Shown: positions 17,173 to 29,543, counted from the first letter of the stretch. The stretch: DNA of 64,000 bases from Nonomuraea deserti (GCF_004348685.1 NZ_SMKO01000015.1:1-64000); one strand, 5' to 3'. Translations and numbers: made by a program. The notes: generated from the letters alone by a model not told the origin.

Positions 17173-18656
17173 CACGCCGCCCTCCCATTCATGATCATGT
17201 CGAGTACGCCGTGCTCGTCCAGCCCGGCGGCGTCGCCCTCGTGGATGACGGTCCCCTCGCGCACCACCAGCACGCGGTCGGCCAGGCCGAGCACCTCGGG
17301 CACCTCGCTGGAGACCAGCAGCACGCCGATGCCCTGCTCGGCCAGGTCGCGGATCACCGCGTACAGTTCGGCCCTGGCGCCCACGTCCACGCCTCTGGTG
17401 GGCTCGTCCAGCAGGAGGAGTTTGCGGCCGCCGAGCAGCCAGCGGGCGAGCACGGCCTTCTGCTGGTTGCCGCCCGACAGGGTCCTGATCGGGCGTTCGG
17501 GGTCGGGCGGCCGGATGTCCAGCATCTCCGCCAGCCGCCTGGCCTCCTCCCGCTCGCGTTTACGGTCGAGCCAGCCGAACCGGGCGAACCCGGTCAGGCC
17601 GCCCAGCGTGATGTTCGCGGTGACGCTCTGGTCGAGCAGCAACGCCTGGGCCTTGCGCTCCTCGGGGGCCAGGCCCATGCCGTGGCGTACCGTGTCGACG
17701 ACGGTGCGGCCTACCGGCCGGCCGTCGAGCAGCACGCGGCCGGTGGCCGGGCGCGCTCCGTACACCGCTTCGAGGATCTCCGAACGCCCGGAGCCGACGA
17801 GGCCGGCCAGCCCGACGATCTCGCCCGCCCGCACGGAGAACGAGACGTCGGAGAAGACCCCTGGCGAGCTCAGCCCCTCGACGGTGAGCACCTCATCCCC
17901 CGGCGACCGGCCCGCCTTGGCGGGGAAGACGTATTCGACGTTCCTGCCGGTCATGAGGGAGACGATCTGCGTGGTGGGGGTGTCGCGCGCGGACAGGCCC
18001 ACGGCGACCGTACGGCCGTCCTTCAGCACGGTGACCCGGTCGCCGATCTCGCGGATCTCCTCCAGGCGGTGGGAGATGTAGACCACGGCCACGCCCTGGG
18101 CGGTGAGCTCGCGGATGATGCGGAAGAGGTTGGCGACCTCGTCGTGGGCGAGCGCCGCCGACGGCTCGTCCATGATGATCAGGTGGGCGTCGTGGGAGAG
18201 CGCGCGGGCCATCGAGACGACCTGCTTGGCCGCCGGCGACAGCCGGCCGACCTCGGCCGACGGGCGGATCTCGCCGTGGCCGAGCCGTTCGAGCACCTCG
18301 CGGGCGGCGCGCCGGGCGGCCGGCCTGTTCACGAAGCCGAAGCGGGCGTGCTCGTGGCCGAGGAAGATGTTCTCGGCCACGCTGAGCCCGTCGACCAGGT
18401 CGAGTTCCTGGTAGATGGTGGCGAAGCCGAGCCTGATGGCGTCGATCGGGCTGCTCGGGCGCACCTCGGCGCCGTTGAACACGATGGTGCCCTCGTCGGG
18501 CTGGTGCGCTCCGGCCAGCACCTTGATCAACGTGGACTTGCCGGCGCCGTTCTGGCCGAGCAGGCAGTGCACCTCGCCCGCCCGCACGTCCAGGTCGACG
18601 CCGTCCAGCGCGCGCACGCCGGGGAACTGCTTGACGATGCCCTTCATGACCAGCAT
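17172..18656 (-). CDS. sugar ABC transporter ATP-binding protein (RbsA/MglA type)
   Basis: A 494-residue duplicated ATPase. The first half has Walker A GQNGAGKST and the Walker B segment HLIIMDEPSAAL; its signature LSPAAKQVV is degenerate, which is common in this group. The second half has a weak Walker A region (GLVGSGRSE), signature LSGGNQQKA and Walker B LLLLDEPTRGVDV. It powers import by the neighbouring permease and lipoprotein. It is coupled to the permease gene and lies 41 bases after the ROK gene. Confidence 0.93.
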   Translation of the reverse strand: MLVMKGIVKQFPGVRALDGVDLDVRAGEVHCLLGQNGAGKSTLIKVLAGAHQPDEGTIVFNGAEVRPSSPIDAIRLGFATIYQELDLVDGLSVAENIFLGHEHARFGFVNRPAARRAAREVLERLGHGEIRPSAEVGRLSPAAKQVVSMARALSHDAHLIIMDEPSAALAHDEVANLFRIIRELTAQGVAVVYISHRLEEIREIGDRVTVLKDGRTVAVGLSARDTPTTQIVSLMTGRNVEYVFPAKAGRSPGDEVLTVEGLSSPGVFSDVSFSVRAGEIVGLAGLVGSGRSEILEAVYGARPATGRVLLDGRPVGRTVVDTVRHGMGLAPEERKAQALLLDQSVTANITLGGLTGFARFGWLDRKREREEARRLAEMLDIRPPDPERPIRTLSGGNQQKAVLARWLLGGRKLLLLDEPTRGVDVGARAELYAVIRDLAEQGIGVLLVSSEVPEVLGLADRVLVVREGTVIHEGDAAGLDEHGVLDMIMNGRAA

Positions 18657-18697
18657 CGGAGATCCCTTTCAGCGTTCTCGTCGGGCGGTCGTTCTGC

Positions 18698-19855
18698 TCA
18701 GGCGTTGACGATGCGGTTGATGTTGTCGGGGGACAGGTAGTGCTCGATGGCGAGCATCCCGGCGCCGAGCACGGCGGCGTTGATGCCCGTACGGCTGGGT
18801 GTGATCGACAGGTGGTGCGTGGCCAGCGGGAGGGATCTGCGGTAGACCGTCTCCCTGATCCCGGCGAGCAGGTGCTCGTGCACGCGCGACAGCGCCCCGC
18901 CGATGACGATGACCTCGGGGTTGAAGAAGTTGACCAGGCTGGCCAGCACCTCGCCGATGAGCCGGCCCGCCTCCCTGACCAGCCGCAGCGCCTGCGTGTT
19001 GCCGGCCTGCACCAGCGCCACCACGTCGGCCCCGGTCTCGGCGGCCAGGCCGAGCTCGGTCAGCCGCCGGGCGATCGCGGCGCCGCCGGCCACGGCCTCC
19101 AGGCAGGCGCTGTTGCCGCACCGGCAGCCGGCGTCCTCGTGGCCGCTGACCCTGATGTGGCCGATGTCGCCCGCCGAGCCCTGCGCGCCCCTGTGCAGCC
19201 TGCCCTGGGCCACGATGCCGCAGCCGATGCCGGTGCCGACCTTGACGAACAGCAGGTGGGCGGCGTCGGCGAAGGAGTTGCGATGCTCTCCGAGCGCCAT
19301 CACGTTGACGTCGTTGTCGACCAGCACCTCCACCCCGTCGAAGTAGTCGGGGACGGGGTAGTCGTTCCAGCCGGGCATGATCGGCGGGTTGTTCGGCCGC
19401 CCGGTGGCGAACTCGACGGGGCCCGGAACCCCGATGCCGACGGCGCGCAGAGCGGACCTGGGCCGTCCCGCCGTGCCGAGCAGCCGGTCGAGCCGCTGGT
19501 CGACGTGGGCGAGCACCTTCTCGGGGCCCTCGCCGATCAGCATCGAGTCCTCGCACTCGGCGAGCACGTCGCCGGAGATGTCCATCAGCGCGACGCGGCA
19601 GTGCGTGGCGCCCAGGTCGACGCCGGCGAAGGCGTGGTCCTCGGTGTGCAGGCGCAGTTGGCGCGGCGGCCTCCCGCCGGTGGACTCGCCGCTCTCGGTC
19701 TCCTCCACCAGGCCGCGCTCGATCAGCGCGTCGACCCGCTGCGAGATCGTCGATCTGGCCAGGCCGGTGAGCCGCGCGAGATCGGAACGGGTCGTCGCCG
19801 ATCCGGCGCTGATCAGCGTCAGCACGTCGCCGGCGGAGCCCGGCTGGGGGGTCAT
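18698..19855 (-). CDS. ROK-family transcriptional regulator
   Basis: A 385-residue repressor-type ROK protein. The N-terminal winged helix (about 1-70) includes ATTRSDLARLTGLARSTISQRVDALIERGLV. The C-terminal sugar-kinase fold has AGVDLGATHCRVAL, GVPGPV, VDNDVNVMALGE and the zinc motif C-R-C-G-N-S-A-C-L-E-A. It heads the sugar ABC / dehydrogenase / isomerase operon and most likely controls it in response to a sugar. No clear ribosome site precedes the ATG, so a leaderless transcript is possible. Confidence 0.92.
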   Translation of the reverse strand: MTPQPGSAGDVLTLISAGSATTRSDLARLTGLARSTISQRVDALIERGLVEETESGESTGGRPPRQLRLHTEDHAFAGVDLGATHCRVALMDISGDVLAECEDSMLIGEGPEKVLAHVDQRLDRLLGTAGRPRSALRAVGIGVPGPVEFATGRPNNPPIMPGWNDYPVPDYFDGVEVLVDNDVNVMALGEHRNSFADAAHLLFVKVGTGIGCGIVAQGRLHRGAQGSAGDIGHIRVSGHEDAGCRCGNSACLEAVAGGAAIARRLTELGLAAETGADVVALVQAGNTQALRLVREAGRLIGEVLASLVNFFNPEVIVIGGALSRVHEHLLAGIRETVYRRSLPLATHHLSITPSRTGINAAVLGAGMLAIEHYLSPDNINRIVNA

Positions 19856-20013
19856 GTGGCGACAATAAGATCACCGATACGGCAAATCAAGAGTATGGAT
19901 CGCCCAAACTCCCCCAACTTCCGCCGAAGATCGAACAAAGCCTGCCTATTTGGCCCCATTCCCCGATATTCCCGACATTTGGGCAGTCGTCTGATGACCC
20001 AGAAACGACGAAA

Positions 20014-20040
20014 CCGGCCCCCGCCGCAGGCGGGGACCGG
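20014..20040 (-). terminator. GC-rich hairpin after SDR gene
   Basis: Arms 20014-20025 and 20029-20040 are 12 bases each with one mismatch and a 3-base loop, 53 bases beyond the SDR stop. It is a plausible terminator of the leftward SDR transcript. Confidence 0.6.
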
Positions 20041-20083
20041 CCCAGGAAGGGGACCGGCCCAGGAAGGGGACCGGCTCAGGAGG
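20034..20083. repeat. 17-bp tandem repeat, about three copies
   Basis: The unit GGACCGGCCCAGGAAGG occurs at 20034-20050 and 20051-20067 exactly, with a third diverged copy to 20083. The array lies between the SDR stop and its terminator hairpin, and its first copy overlaps the hairpin arm. Confidence 0.75.
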
Positions 20084-20092
20084 CCGCCGCGA

Positions 20093-20965
20093 TCAGAGCA
20101 TGGCCTTCATCGAGTCACCCGCCGTGAGCACGTACGGCTGCTCGGCCATGATCGCCTCCCAGTTGCCGGCGATCGTCTCGGGCGTGAGGTCGTCGGTCTT
20201 CCAGCCGGGCCCCTCGGCCACGAACACCCGCGCCACCCGGCCGCCGCCGACGCTGAACACCTCGCCGCTGACCTCGCACGAGTCGTGCACGAGACAGGCC
20301 ACCAGCGCGCTCACCCGCTCGGGCGTGAACTTGGCCTCGAACTCGGCCGGCAGCAGCGCCTCGGTCATCCGGGTCCACGCGATGGGGGCGATGGCGTTGG
20401 CCTTGATACCGTTGCGCGCGCCCTCGATGCCCAGGGTCTTGGTCAGGCCGACCAGGCCCATCTTCGCGGTCGAGTAGTTGGCCTGGCCGAAGTTGCCGAA
20501 CAGGCCGGCCGGGCTGGAGGTGTTGACGATGCGGCCGTAGCCCGCCTCCTTCATCAGCGGGTAGGCGGCCTGGGTGACCAGGTAGGAGCCGCGTACGTGC
20601 ACGGCGAGCACGCCGTCGAAGTCCTCGACCGTCATCTTGCCGAACGACTTGTCGCGCAGGATGCCCGCGTTGTTGACGACGATGTCGACCTTGCCGAACG
20701 CGTCGACGGCGGTGCCCACGATGGCCCTGGCGCCCTCGGGCGTGGCGACGTTGTCGGTGCTGGCGACGGCCTGGCCGCCGTTCTTCGTGATGAGCTCGGC
20801 CACCTCGGCGGCGGGCCCCGCGGAGGCGCCGGTGCCGTCGAGCGCGCCCCCGAGGTCGTTGACCACGACCTTGGCACCGCGCTCCGCCAGCAGCAGCGCG
20901 TGCGACCTGCCGAGGCCGTGCCCCGCCCCCGTGATGATCGCGACCCTGTCATCGAACCGAAGCAT
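20093..20965 (-). CDS. short-chain dehydrogenase (17-beta-HSD4 / MFE-like)
   Basis: A 290-residue SDR with cofactor motif TGAGHGLGR, NNAG at about 98-101, and catalytic Y164-x3-K168 in GQANYSTAKMG. NDLGGALDGTG, LAERGAKVVVNDLG and the C-terminal TAGDSM region are typical of the hydroxyacyl-CoA dehydrogenase unit of peroxisomal-type multifunctional enzyme 2. It is probably a 3-hydroxyacyl-CoA or hydroxysteroid dehydrogenase. The start at 20965 follows GGGAGG. A GAAC-N3-ATTC repeat lies 19 bases upstream. Confidence 0.87.
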   Translation of the reverse strand: MLRFDDRVAIITGAGHGLGRSHALLLAERGAKVVVNDLGGALDGTGASAGPAAEVAELITKNGGQAVASTDNVATPEGARAIVGTAVDAFGKVDIVVNNAGILRDKSFGKMTVEDFDGVLAVHVRGSYLVTQAAYPLMKEAGYGRIVNTSSPAGLFGNFGQANYSTAKMGLVGLTKTLGIEGARNGIKANAIAPIAWTRMTEALLPAEFEAKFTPERVSALVACLVHDSCEVSGEVFSVGGGRVARVFVAEGPGWKTDDLTPETIAGNWEAIMAEQPYVLTAGDSMKAML

Positions 20966-20983
20966 CGAACCTCCCAGGCAGGA

Positions 20984-20994
20984 GAACAACATTC
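20984..20994. promoter_or_regulatory. GAAC-N3-ATTC inverted repeat
   Basis: An 11-base imperfect inverted repeat just upstream of the SDR start, with the same 4-3-4 layout as the sites at 10263, 22176, 22194 and 36573. Its position near the likely promoter suggests an operator (inference). Confidence 0.45.
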
Positions 20995-21100
20995 TAGTAC
21001 GAGTACGATAACCCGCCCCCGGTTCCAGCGCTCGCCCGGCGCTCGGGCGCCTTCACCCCAGCGGCCAGGTCCGGCCGGAAAGCACAGGTCCGGCGCTTGG

Positions 21101-22159
21101 TCAGGCCGGGAACCACAGGTCCGGCTCGCCCGCCACCCGGCGCACCCGCCCCCTGGCCTCCAGCCAGGCCAGGTGCGCGAGCGTCTCGTTGTTGGCCGCG
21201 CGCCGCATGAACGGCGGGATCGTCTCCCACGGCCGCGACCAGGTCAGCCGGGTGGCCAGGTCCCAGCAGGCGGCGCCGTCGAGCGAGCCCACCACCCGCT
21301 CGATCTCGGCCAGCCGCTCGTCGTGGTGCGCCATCACGCTGTCGACCCGCTCGGCCAGCTCCAGGAAACGGTATTCGTGCGCGGGCAGCACCTCCTCGAC
21401 GTCCAGCTTGCGCACGGCGGCCAGCGAGCCGAGGTAGTCGGCCAGCGGGTTGGGGCCCGACTGCGGGTGCACGGCCACCATCGGCGTGATCTTGGCCAGC
21501 ACGTGGTCGCCGGAGAACAGCACCCTGCGCCCGGGCGAGACGAAGCACAGGTGCCCGGGCGAGTGGCCGGGCGTCCAGACGGCCCGCAGGTCCCAGCCGG
21601 GCAGCCCGAGCTCGTCGCCGTCCTCCACCAGCCGGTCGGGCTTGGCCATGGTGACCATGTGCCGGATCATCATCGAGGCCCCGGCCAGCTCGTCCAGGGT
21701 CAGCGCGGGCACCCCGCAGCGGCGCAGCAGCTCGCGCTCCCGTTCCACCAGGGAGTCGATGGCCGCGTCGTCGTAACGCTCGCGGACCAGCCGCGCGTCG
21801 GCCGGATGCAGCGCGATCCACGCGCCCGACATCTCACGGACTCGCCCGGCCAGCCCGTAGTGGTCGGGGTGGATGTGCGTGACGAGCACGCCCTTGACGT
21901 CGGTGATCGCGTAGCCGGCGACGGCCAGGCCGGCGACGAGCGCGTCGTACGCCTCGTCCGTGTTCCAGCCGGCGTCGACGATCGCCACCCCGTCGGGCAG
22001 CTCCAGGACGTAGACCAGCACGTACCGCAGAGGATTGACCGGGATCGGCACCGGCACGGACCACAGCCCCGGGCGCACCCGTTCGACCTCGGGGATCGCC
22101 CCGCCGGCCCACGCGTCCCGCTGTGCCACATTGGCAGGGGTCACCACGAATTTCGTCAT
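21101..22159 (-). CDS. MBL-fold metallo-hydrolase
   Basis: A 352-residue metallo-beta-lactamase-fold hydrolase. The metal motif THIHPDHYG gives the H-x-H-x-D-H ligands, followed by WTPGHSPGHLCF and FSGDHVLAKITP as later His/Asp ligands, and LPAHEYRF near the end. A C-terminal winged-helix-like extension (about 260-350) is typical of the group that includes LACTB2-like and thioesterase-like members. The substrate is unknown. It is divergent from the hydroquinone-reductase-like gene across a 55-base gap with two GAAY-N3-RTTC repeats. Confidence 0.87.
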   Translation of the reverse strand: MTKFVVTPANVAQRDAWAGGAIPEVERVRPGLWSVPVPIPVNPLRYVLVYVLELPDGVAIVDAGWNTDEAYDALVAGLAVAGYAITDVKGVLVTHIHPDHYGLAGRVREMSGAWIALHPADARLVRERYDDAAIDSLVERERELLRRCGVPALTLDELAGASMMIRHMVTMAKPDRLVEDGDELGLPGWDLRAVWTPGHSPGHLCFVSPGRRVLFSGDHVLAKITPMVAVHPQSGPNPLADYLGSLAAVRKLDVEEVLPAHEYRFLELAERVDSVMAHHDERLAEIERVVGSLDGAACWDLATRLTWSRPWETIPPFMRRAANNETLAHLAWLEARGRVRRVAGEPDLWFPA

Positions 22160-22173
22160 GGCCTCGATTGTGC

Positions 22174-22204
22174 CCGAACGAAGTTCGGCATCCGAATCAT
22201 GTTC
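22174..22204. promoter_or_regulatory. two GAAY-N3-RTTC repeats in divergent gap
   Basis: CCGAAC-GAA-GTTCGG is a perfect 6-3-6 inverted repeat at 22174-22188. GAAT-CAT-GTTC follows at 22194-22204. Both lie in the 55-base gap between the divergent MBL and reductase genes. They match the layout of sites near other lipid/redox genes here. The operator role is inferred. Confidence 0.5.
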
Positions 22205-22214
22205 TACTAGGACC

Positions 22215-23060
22215 ATGAAGCCGAGCCGCGAACTTTCCGACACTGGCCGCTTCGTCCGGCAGCCCAACCGTTTCACGGACCGGCTCGGCCCGCCCGAGCC
22301 GGGGCGGTACCGGCTCTACGCTTCCTACGCCTGCCCGTGGGCGCAGCGGGTGCTGATCGTACGGTCGCTCCTCGGGCTGCAGGACCTGCTGGACGTCACG
22401 ATCGTCGATCCCGTCCGCGACGAGAAGGGCTGGCGCGTTCCCGGCGGCGACCCGGAATATCTCTCGGAGCTCTACCACGCGTCGGACCCCGGCTACACCG
22501 GCCGTTACACCGTCCCCTGCGTCTGGGACACGAAGGACAACCGCATAGTCACCAACGACTTCCCCCAGATCACCCTCGATCTGGAGACGTCATGGGGCAC
22601 CTCGCCGAACCTCTACCCGGAGCGTCTGCGGCCGGACATCGCCATCATGAACGACCGCCTCTACCACGGCCTCAACAACGCGGTGTACGAGGCCGGCTTC
22701 GCCCGCGACCAGCAGGTGTACGAGGAGGCGGTCGCCCGCGTCTTCACCACCCTCGACTTCCTGGAGGTGCGCCTGGCGGGGTCGGAGTTCCTCTTCGACA
22801 CGCTCACCGACAGCGACGTGCGCCTCTACACGACCCTCGCGAGGTTCGACACCGTCTACCACGCGCACTTCAAGTGCTCCATCAGGCGGCTGATCGACTA
22901 TTCGGCGCTGTGGGCGTACGCGCGCAGGCTGTACGCTGTCCCGGCCTTCCGCGAAACCACCGACTTCGACCAGATCAAGCGTCATTACTACCTCTCCCAG
23001 ACCACCATCAACCCGAGCCGGATCGTGCCGGTAGGGCCCGATCTGGACTGGAGCCTGTAG
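22215..23060 (+). CDS. glutathionyl-hydroquinone-reductase-like (ECM4/YqjG type) protein
   Basis: A 281-residue glutathione-S-transferase-fold protein. The catalytic motif YASYACPWAQR contains C40, followed by VDPVRDEKGW, YTVPCVWD and the C-terminal helical domain with NNAVYEAGFA and HFKCSIRRLIDY. The Omega-like class reduces S-conjugated hydroquinones. Since actinobacteria use mycothiol, the natural thiol is probably not glutathione (inference). Its last 53 bases overlap the convergent MFS gene. Confidence 0.88.
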   Translation: MKPSRELSDTGRFVRQPNRFTDRLGPPEPGRYRLYASYACPWAQRVLIVRSLLGLQDLLDVTIVDPVRDEKGWRVPGGDPEYLSELYHASDPGYTGRYTVPCVWDTKDNRIVTNDFPQITLDLETSWGTSPNLYPERLRPDIAIMNDRLYHGLNNAVYEAGFARDQQVYEEAVARVFTTLDFLEVRLAGSEFLFDTLTDSDVRLYTTLARFDTVYHAHFKCSIRRLIDYSALWAYARRLYAVPAFRETTDFDQIKRHYYLSQTTINPSRIVPVGPDLDWSL

Positions 23061-24291
23061 GCGCGGGCAACCGGACGAACAGCAGCGCCGAGGCCAGCAT
23101 CATCACGGCCACGACACCCCAGGCGGCGGCGAGGCCCGACTGGGCGGCCAGGGCGCCGAGCGTGAGGTTGGCCAGGGTCCCGCCGGACTGCAGGGCAATG
23201 GAGCTCGTCGAGGTGACCGTGGTGCGCTCGGTGGCGGTGACGGCCTTGTGGGTCAGCTCCAGGCAGAGCACGCCCGTCAGCGAGATGCCGACGAACAGCA
23301 CGACGTAGGCCAGCCCCGCGCTCAGCGTTCCCGGCAGGGCGTCCAGTCCCGCCGTCGCGGCCAGCGCGCCCACGGACAGCGCGGCCAGCACCGTCCCCAC
23401 GACCGCTCCCCCGGCCGAGCCGCCGGCCAGCCGGGCCACGCGCGGCACGAGCGCGCTGCCCATCGCGCTGCCCGCGAAGCCGAGCGCCGCGACCACGGCG
23501 TAGGCCAGGCTGCCCTCCTCCGCCGTGCCCGCCAGCTCGGCCAGCCGTCCGGGGGTGAGCAACTCGATGGTCATCAGCACCGCGCCCGTCGCCGCCGCGA
23601 CCATCATGAGCCTGCGCAGCAGCGCGCGGCCCGCGGCCAGCCGGATGCCGCCCGCCACCGTCGCGGGCACCTCGCGCAGGACGCTCGACAGCGTGCGGCG
23701 CCGGTGGGCCGGTTCGGGCAGCGCGAGCATCACCACGAGCAGCAGCACCGCAGCCGCGACGGCGCCCAGCAGGGACGGCGCGGCCAGGGGGAGGATCAGC
23801 GAGGGCGGCACCAGGAGCGGCACGCCGCCGCCCGCCAGGACGCCGACGCACAGGGCCACGGACTCCATCGCGCCGCCTCTGGCCAGGCCGGGCTTGAGGT
23901 CGGCGTCGCGGCCCTCGATGCCGTGCAGCGTGTCGACGTACCAGGAGGACGCGGGGCCGCTCGACAGGGCCCTGGCCACGCCTTTCAGCACGCCGGCCAC
24001 CATGAACATCCCGAGCGTCGTGGCCACGCTCATCAGCGCCAGGCCCGCGACGGTGAACGCGGCCGAGGCCGCCAGCACCACGCGCCGCCCCAGGACGTCG
24101 GCCAGCCCGCCGGTGGGCAGCTCGAGGCACACGGTCACGATCGAGAACACCGTCGTCGCCAGCCCGATCCGCGCCAGGCTGAGACCTCGCTCGGTCATCA
24201 GCAGCACCTGGGCGGCCATCGCGAGCCCGAGCGGCAGCCAGGTCAGGAAGCTGACGAGCATGTAGCGGTGTAAGGCTGATCGCGCGGTCAT
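23008..24291 (-). CDS. MFS transporter
   Basis: A 427-residue, 12-helix permease. The first-loop signature GLADVLGRRVVL marks the major facilitator superfamily. It resembles drug/metabolite exporters regulated by a neighbouring ArsR-type gene, to which it is coupled by an ATGA overlap. The substrate is unknown. The C-terminal 17 codons overlap the convergent reductase gene, a long overlap for a bacterial gene pair. Confidence 0.88.
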   Translation of the reverse strand: MTARSALHRYMLVSFLTWLPLGLAMAAQVLLMTERGLSLARIGLATTVFSIVTVCLELPTGGLADVLGRRVVLAASAAFTVAGLALMSVATTLGMFMVAGVLKGVARALSSGPASSWYVDTLHGIEGRDADLKPGLARGGAMESVALCVGVLAGGGVPLLVPPSLILPLAAPSLLGAVAAAVLLLVVMLALPEPAHRRRTLSSVLREVPATVAGGIRLAAGRALLRRLMMVAAATGAVLMTIELLTPGRLAELAGTAEEGSLAYAVVAALGFAGSAMGSALVPRVARLAGGSAGGAVVGTVLAALSVGALAATAGLDALPGTLSAGLAYVVLFVGISLTGVLCLELTHKAVTATERTTVTSTSSIALQSGGTLANLTLGALAAQSGLAAAWGVVAVMMLASALLFVRLPAPTGSSPDRALPARSGSG

Positions 24292-24887
24292 CGGTCGTCC
24301 CGCCCCTCTTCACGGTTGCGTGGCATCGCGTCTTCACGGTTGCGTGGCATCGCGCCGAACCAGACGGTGACCTGCCTGGCGGCCGGATCGGCGGCGTAGC
24401 GGGTGGAGAGCTCGCCCACCAGTTCCTCGACCCTGTCCTTCAACTCCCGCACCGCCGCGGGCGGCAGCGAGAGGACGTGGTCGCTCATCCCGGAGACCTC
24501 CACCCAGTCGTCGGCCCAGTCGCCGGGGTCGAACGCCTCCATCAGCCGCCCGACCATCTCGGCCTGCCGCAGGTGCACGACCTTGACGGCCTCGCGACCC
24601 TCCTCGGTGCCGGACAGCTCGACGGCGTCCCACGAGGTGTAGCGGTGGCGGGCCCGCCACCGGCGCTCGCGCCCGTCGCGCCGGTCGGGGTCCTCTTCGA
24701 TGAAGCCGTACTTGAACAGCTCGCGCAGGTGGTAGCTGGTCGAGCCGGAGCTCTCGCCGACCTTGCGGCCCAGCTCGCTCGCGGTGGCCGCCCCGTCGGA
24801 GCGCAGCAGGCCCAGCAGGCGCACCCGCAGCGGGTGGGCGACGACCTTGAGCACCTGCGCGTCGCTGATCTTGTACTGCTCCTCCAT
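24288..24887 (-). CDS. ArsR-type winged-helix regulator
   Basis: A 199-residue regulator with a winged helix at about 5-90 (VLKVVAHPLRVRLLGLL, ASELGRKVGESSGSTSYHLREL). The C-terminal region is of the kind seen in ArsR proteins controlling MFS genes. It has no metal-site cysteines. It is coupled to the MFS gene. The last residues contain a duplicated A-M-P-R-N-R-E block, encoded by a perfect 24-base tandem repeat. The ATG at 24887 is preferred over one at 24914, which lacks a ribosome site. Confidence 0.86.
   Translation of the reverse strand: MEEQYKISDAQVLKVVAHPLRVRLLGLLRSDGAATASELGRKVGESSGSTSYHLRELFKYGFIEEDPDRRDGRERRWRARHRYTSWDAVELSGTEEGREAVKVVHLRQAEMVGRLMEAFDPGDWADDWVEVSGMSDHVLSLPPAAVRELKDRVEELVGELSTRYAADPAARQVTVWFGAMPRNREDAMPRNREEGRDDR
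24307..24354. repeat. perfect 24-bp tandem duplication within ArsR gene
   Basis: Two identical 24-base copies, 24307-24330 and 24331-24354, add eight codons in frame near the C terminus of the ArsR regulator. Exact identity suggests a recent slippage duplication. Confidence 0.9.
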
Positions 24888-24910
24888 GTCCTCGACCGTA
24901 GACCGCAAAG

Positions 24911-24940
24911 GCATTTTTGCAAAGGATATTTGGCGATTTC
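24911..24940. promoter_or_regulatory. candidate ArsR operator, TTTGCAAA plus AAAGGATA
   Basis: The palindrome TTTGCAAA at 24916-24923 overlaps AAAGGATA and is followed by TTTGGCGA. The same order of blocks occurs on the minus strand at 1511-1540 in front of the other ArsR gene. It lies between the divergent ArsR/MFS pair and the B3/B4 gene, so it could control both directions (inference). Confidence 0.5.
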
Positions 24941-24960
24941 TCCGCTCATAAACTGTGGGG

Positions 24961-25605
24961 ATGCTTGACGACATCCAGGTGGACGACGCGATCTTCGCGC
25001 TGCGCCCCGACTTCGCGGTCCTCGTCATGACCGCCCGCGACCTGCGCAACGGGCCCACCGACGAGCGCTCACGCGCCTGGCTCGCCGAGGCCGCGGCCGT
25101 CCCCGTGCAGACCGGCAAGATCGACGCCTGGAAGGACGCCTACCGCGCGTTCGGGGCCAGGCCGCAGCGCACGAGGCCCTCGGTCGACGCGCTCACCCGC
25201 CGGATGCCGCTGCCGGAGATCAACCAGGTCGTCGACGCCTACAACGCGATCAGCGTGAAGCACGCGCTGCCCATCGGCGGGGAAGACCTCGACCGCTATT
25301 CCGGCCCGGCACGGCTGGTCAGGGCGCGCGGCGACGAGGCGTCCGAGGAGGCGCTCGGCACGCCCGACCCCGGCGAGGTGATCTGGCGCGACGACCTCGG
25401 CGTGACCTGCCGCAGGTGGAACTGGCGCCAGGTGGCGCGCACCCGGCTCACCGAGGGGACCACCAACGCGATCTTCCTGCTCGAGCGCCTGGAGCCGATG
25501 TCACTGGAGGAGCTCAAGCAGGCGGGCGAGGAACTCGCGGACCTACTGTCCGAGTTGTCCCCTCAGGTGCGCATCGCCAGCAGATTGGTGTCTGGAGGGA
25601 AGTAA
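24961..25605 (+). CDS. B3/B4 tRNA-binding domain protein
   Basis: A 214-residue protein with the B3/B4 fold of the phenylalanyl-tRNA synthetase beta subunit. It has LPEINQVVDAYNAISVKHALPIGGEDLDRY, EVIWRDDLGVTCRRWNWRQVARTRLTE and TNAIFLLERLEPMS. Free-standing members are thought to act in editing or binding of tRNA or amino acids, but the function is not established. It is divergent from the ArsR/MFS pair. The ATG at 24961 is chosen; a GTG six bases upstream is possible, and no clear ribosome site is visible. Confidence 0.85.
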   Translation: MLDDIQVDDAIFALRPDFAVLVMTARDLRNGPTDERSRAWLAEAAAVPVQTGKIDAWKDAYRAFGARPQRTRPSVDALTRRMPLPEINQVVDAYNAISVKHALPIGGEDLDRYSGPARLVRARGDEASEEALGTPDPGEVIWRDDLGVTCRRWNWRQVARTRLTEGTTNAIFLLERLEPMSLEELKQAGEELADLLSELSPQVRIASRLVSGGK

Positions 25606-25809
25606 ACCTCCGGACAGGGTGTTGATACCAAATAGTGATAATCGCGCCACCCCCTGGGTTGACTAGGGGGTCGTGCCCTCATCGCGCTGTCCTGAGAGGA
25701 TCGTACGTGGCGGCACGCCCACCTAGGCGCGCGCTGCCAGTCCGGGCGAGTAGCCTTGGAAAGGTTCTCTAACATCAACGCCGATCTGCGGAAGAGGGCG
25801 ATTTCCGCC

Positions 25810-29448
<3,639 letters not shown>

Positions 29449-29460
29449 GCAGTCACGAAC

Positions 29461-29489
29461 GTGAGCCCCCGGCCCGTCCGGGGGCTCAC
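29461..29489 (+). terminator. intrinsic terminator of kgd
   Basis: A perfect 12-base stem, GTGAGCCCCCGG and its complement, with a 5-base loop. It is followed by TGGCGTTTT, 12 bases after the kgd stop. Confidence 0.85.
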
Positions 29490-29543
29490 TGGCGTTTTCA
29501 CAGGTTGAGCCGGGCGATCCGCCCGTGGAAGGAATGGACGACG

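Noticed and set aside
15098..17188. One continuous 696-codon minus-strand frame across the sugar SBP and permease
   Set aside because: Only its C-terminal part is the binding lipoprotein; the N-terminal part is an out-of-frame shadow of the permease. The real start is the ATG at 16144 next to the lipobox sequence.
18740..22210. 1156-codon plus-strand open frame
   Set aside because: It runs antisense across the ROK, SDR and MBL genes, all strongly supported on the minus strand; its sequence is low-complexity.
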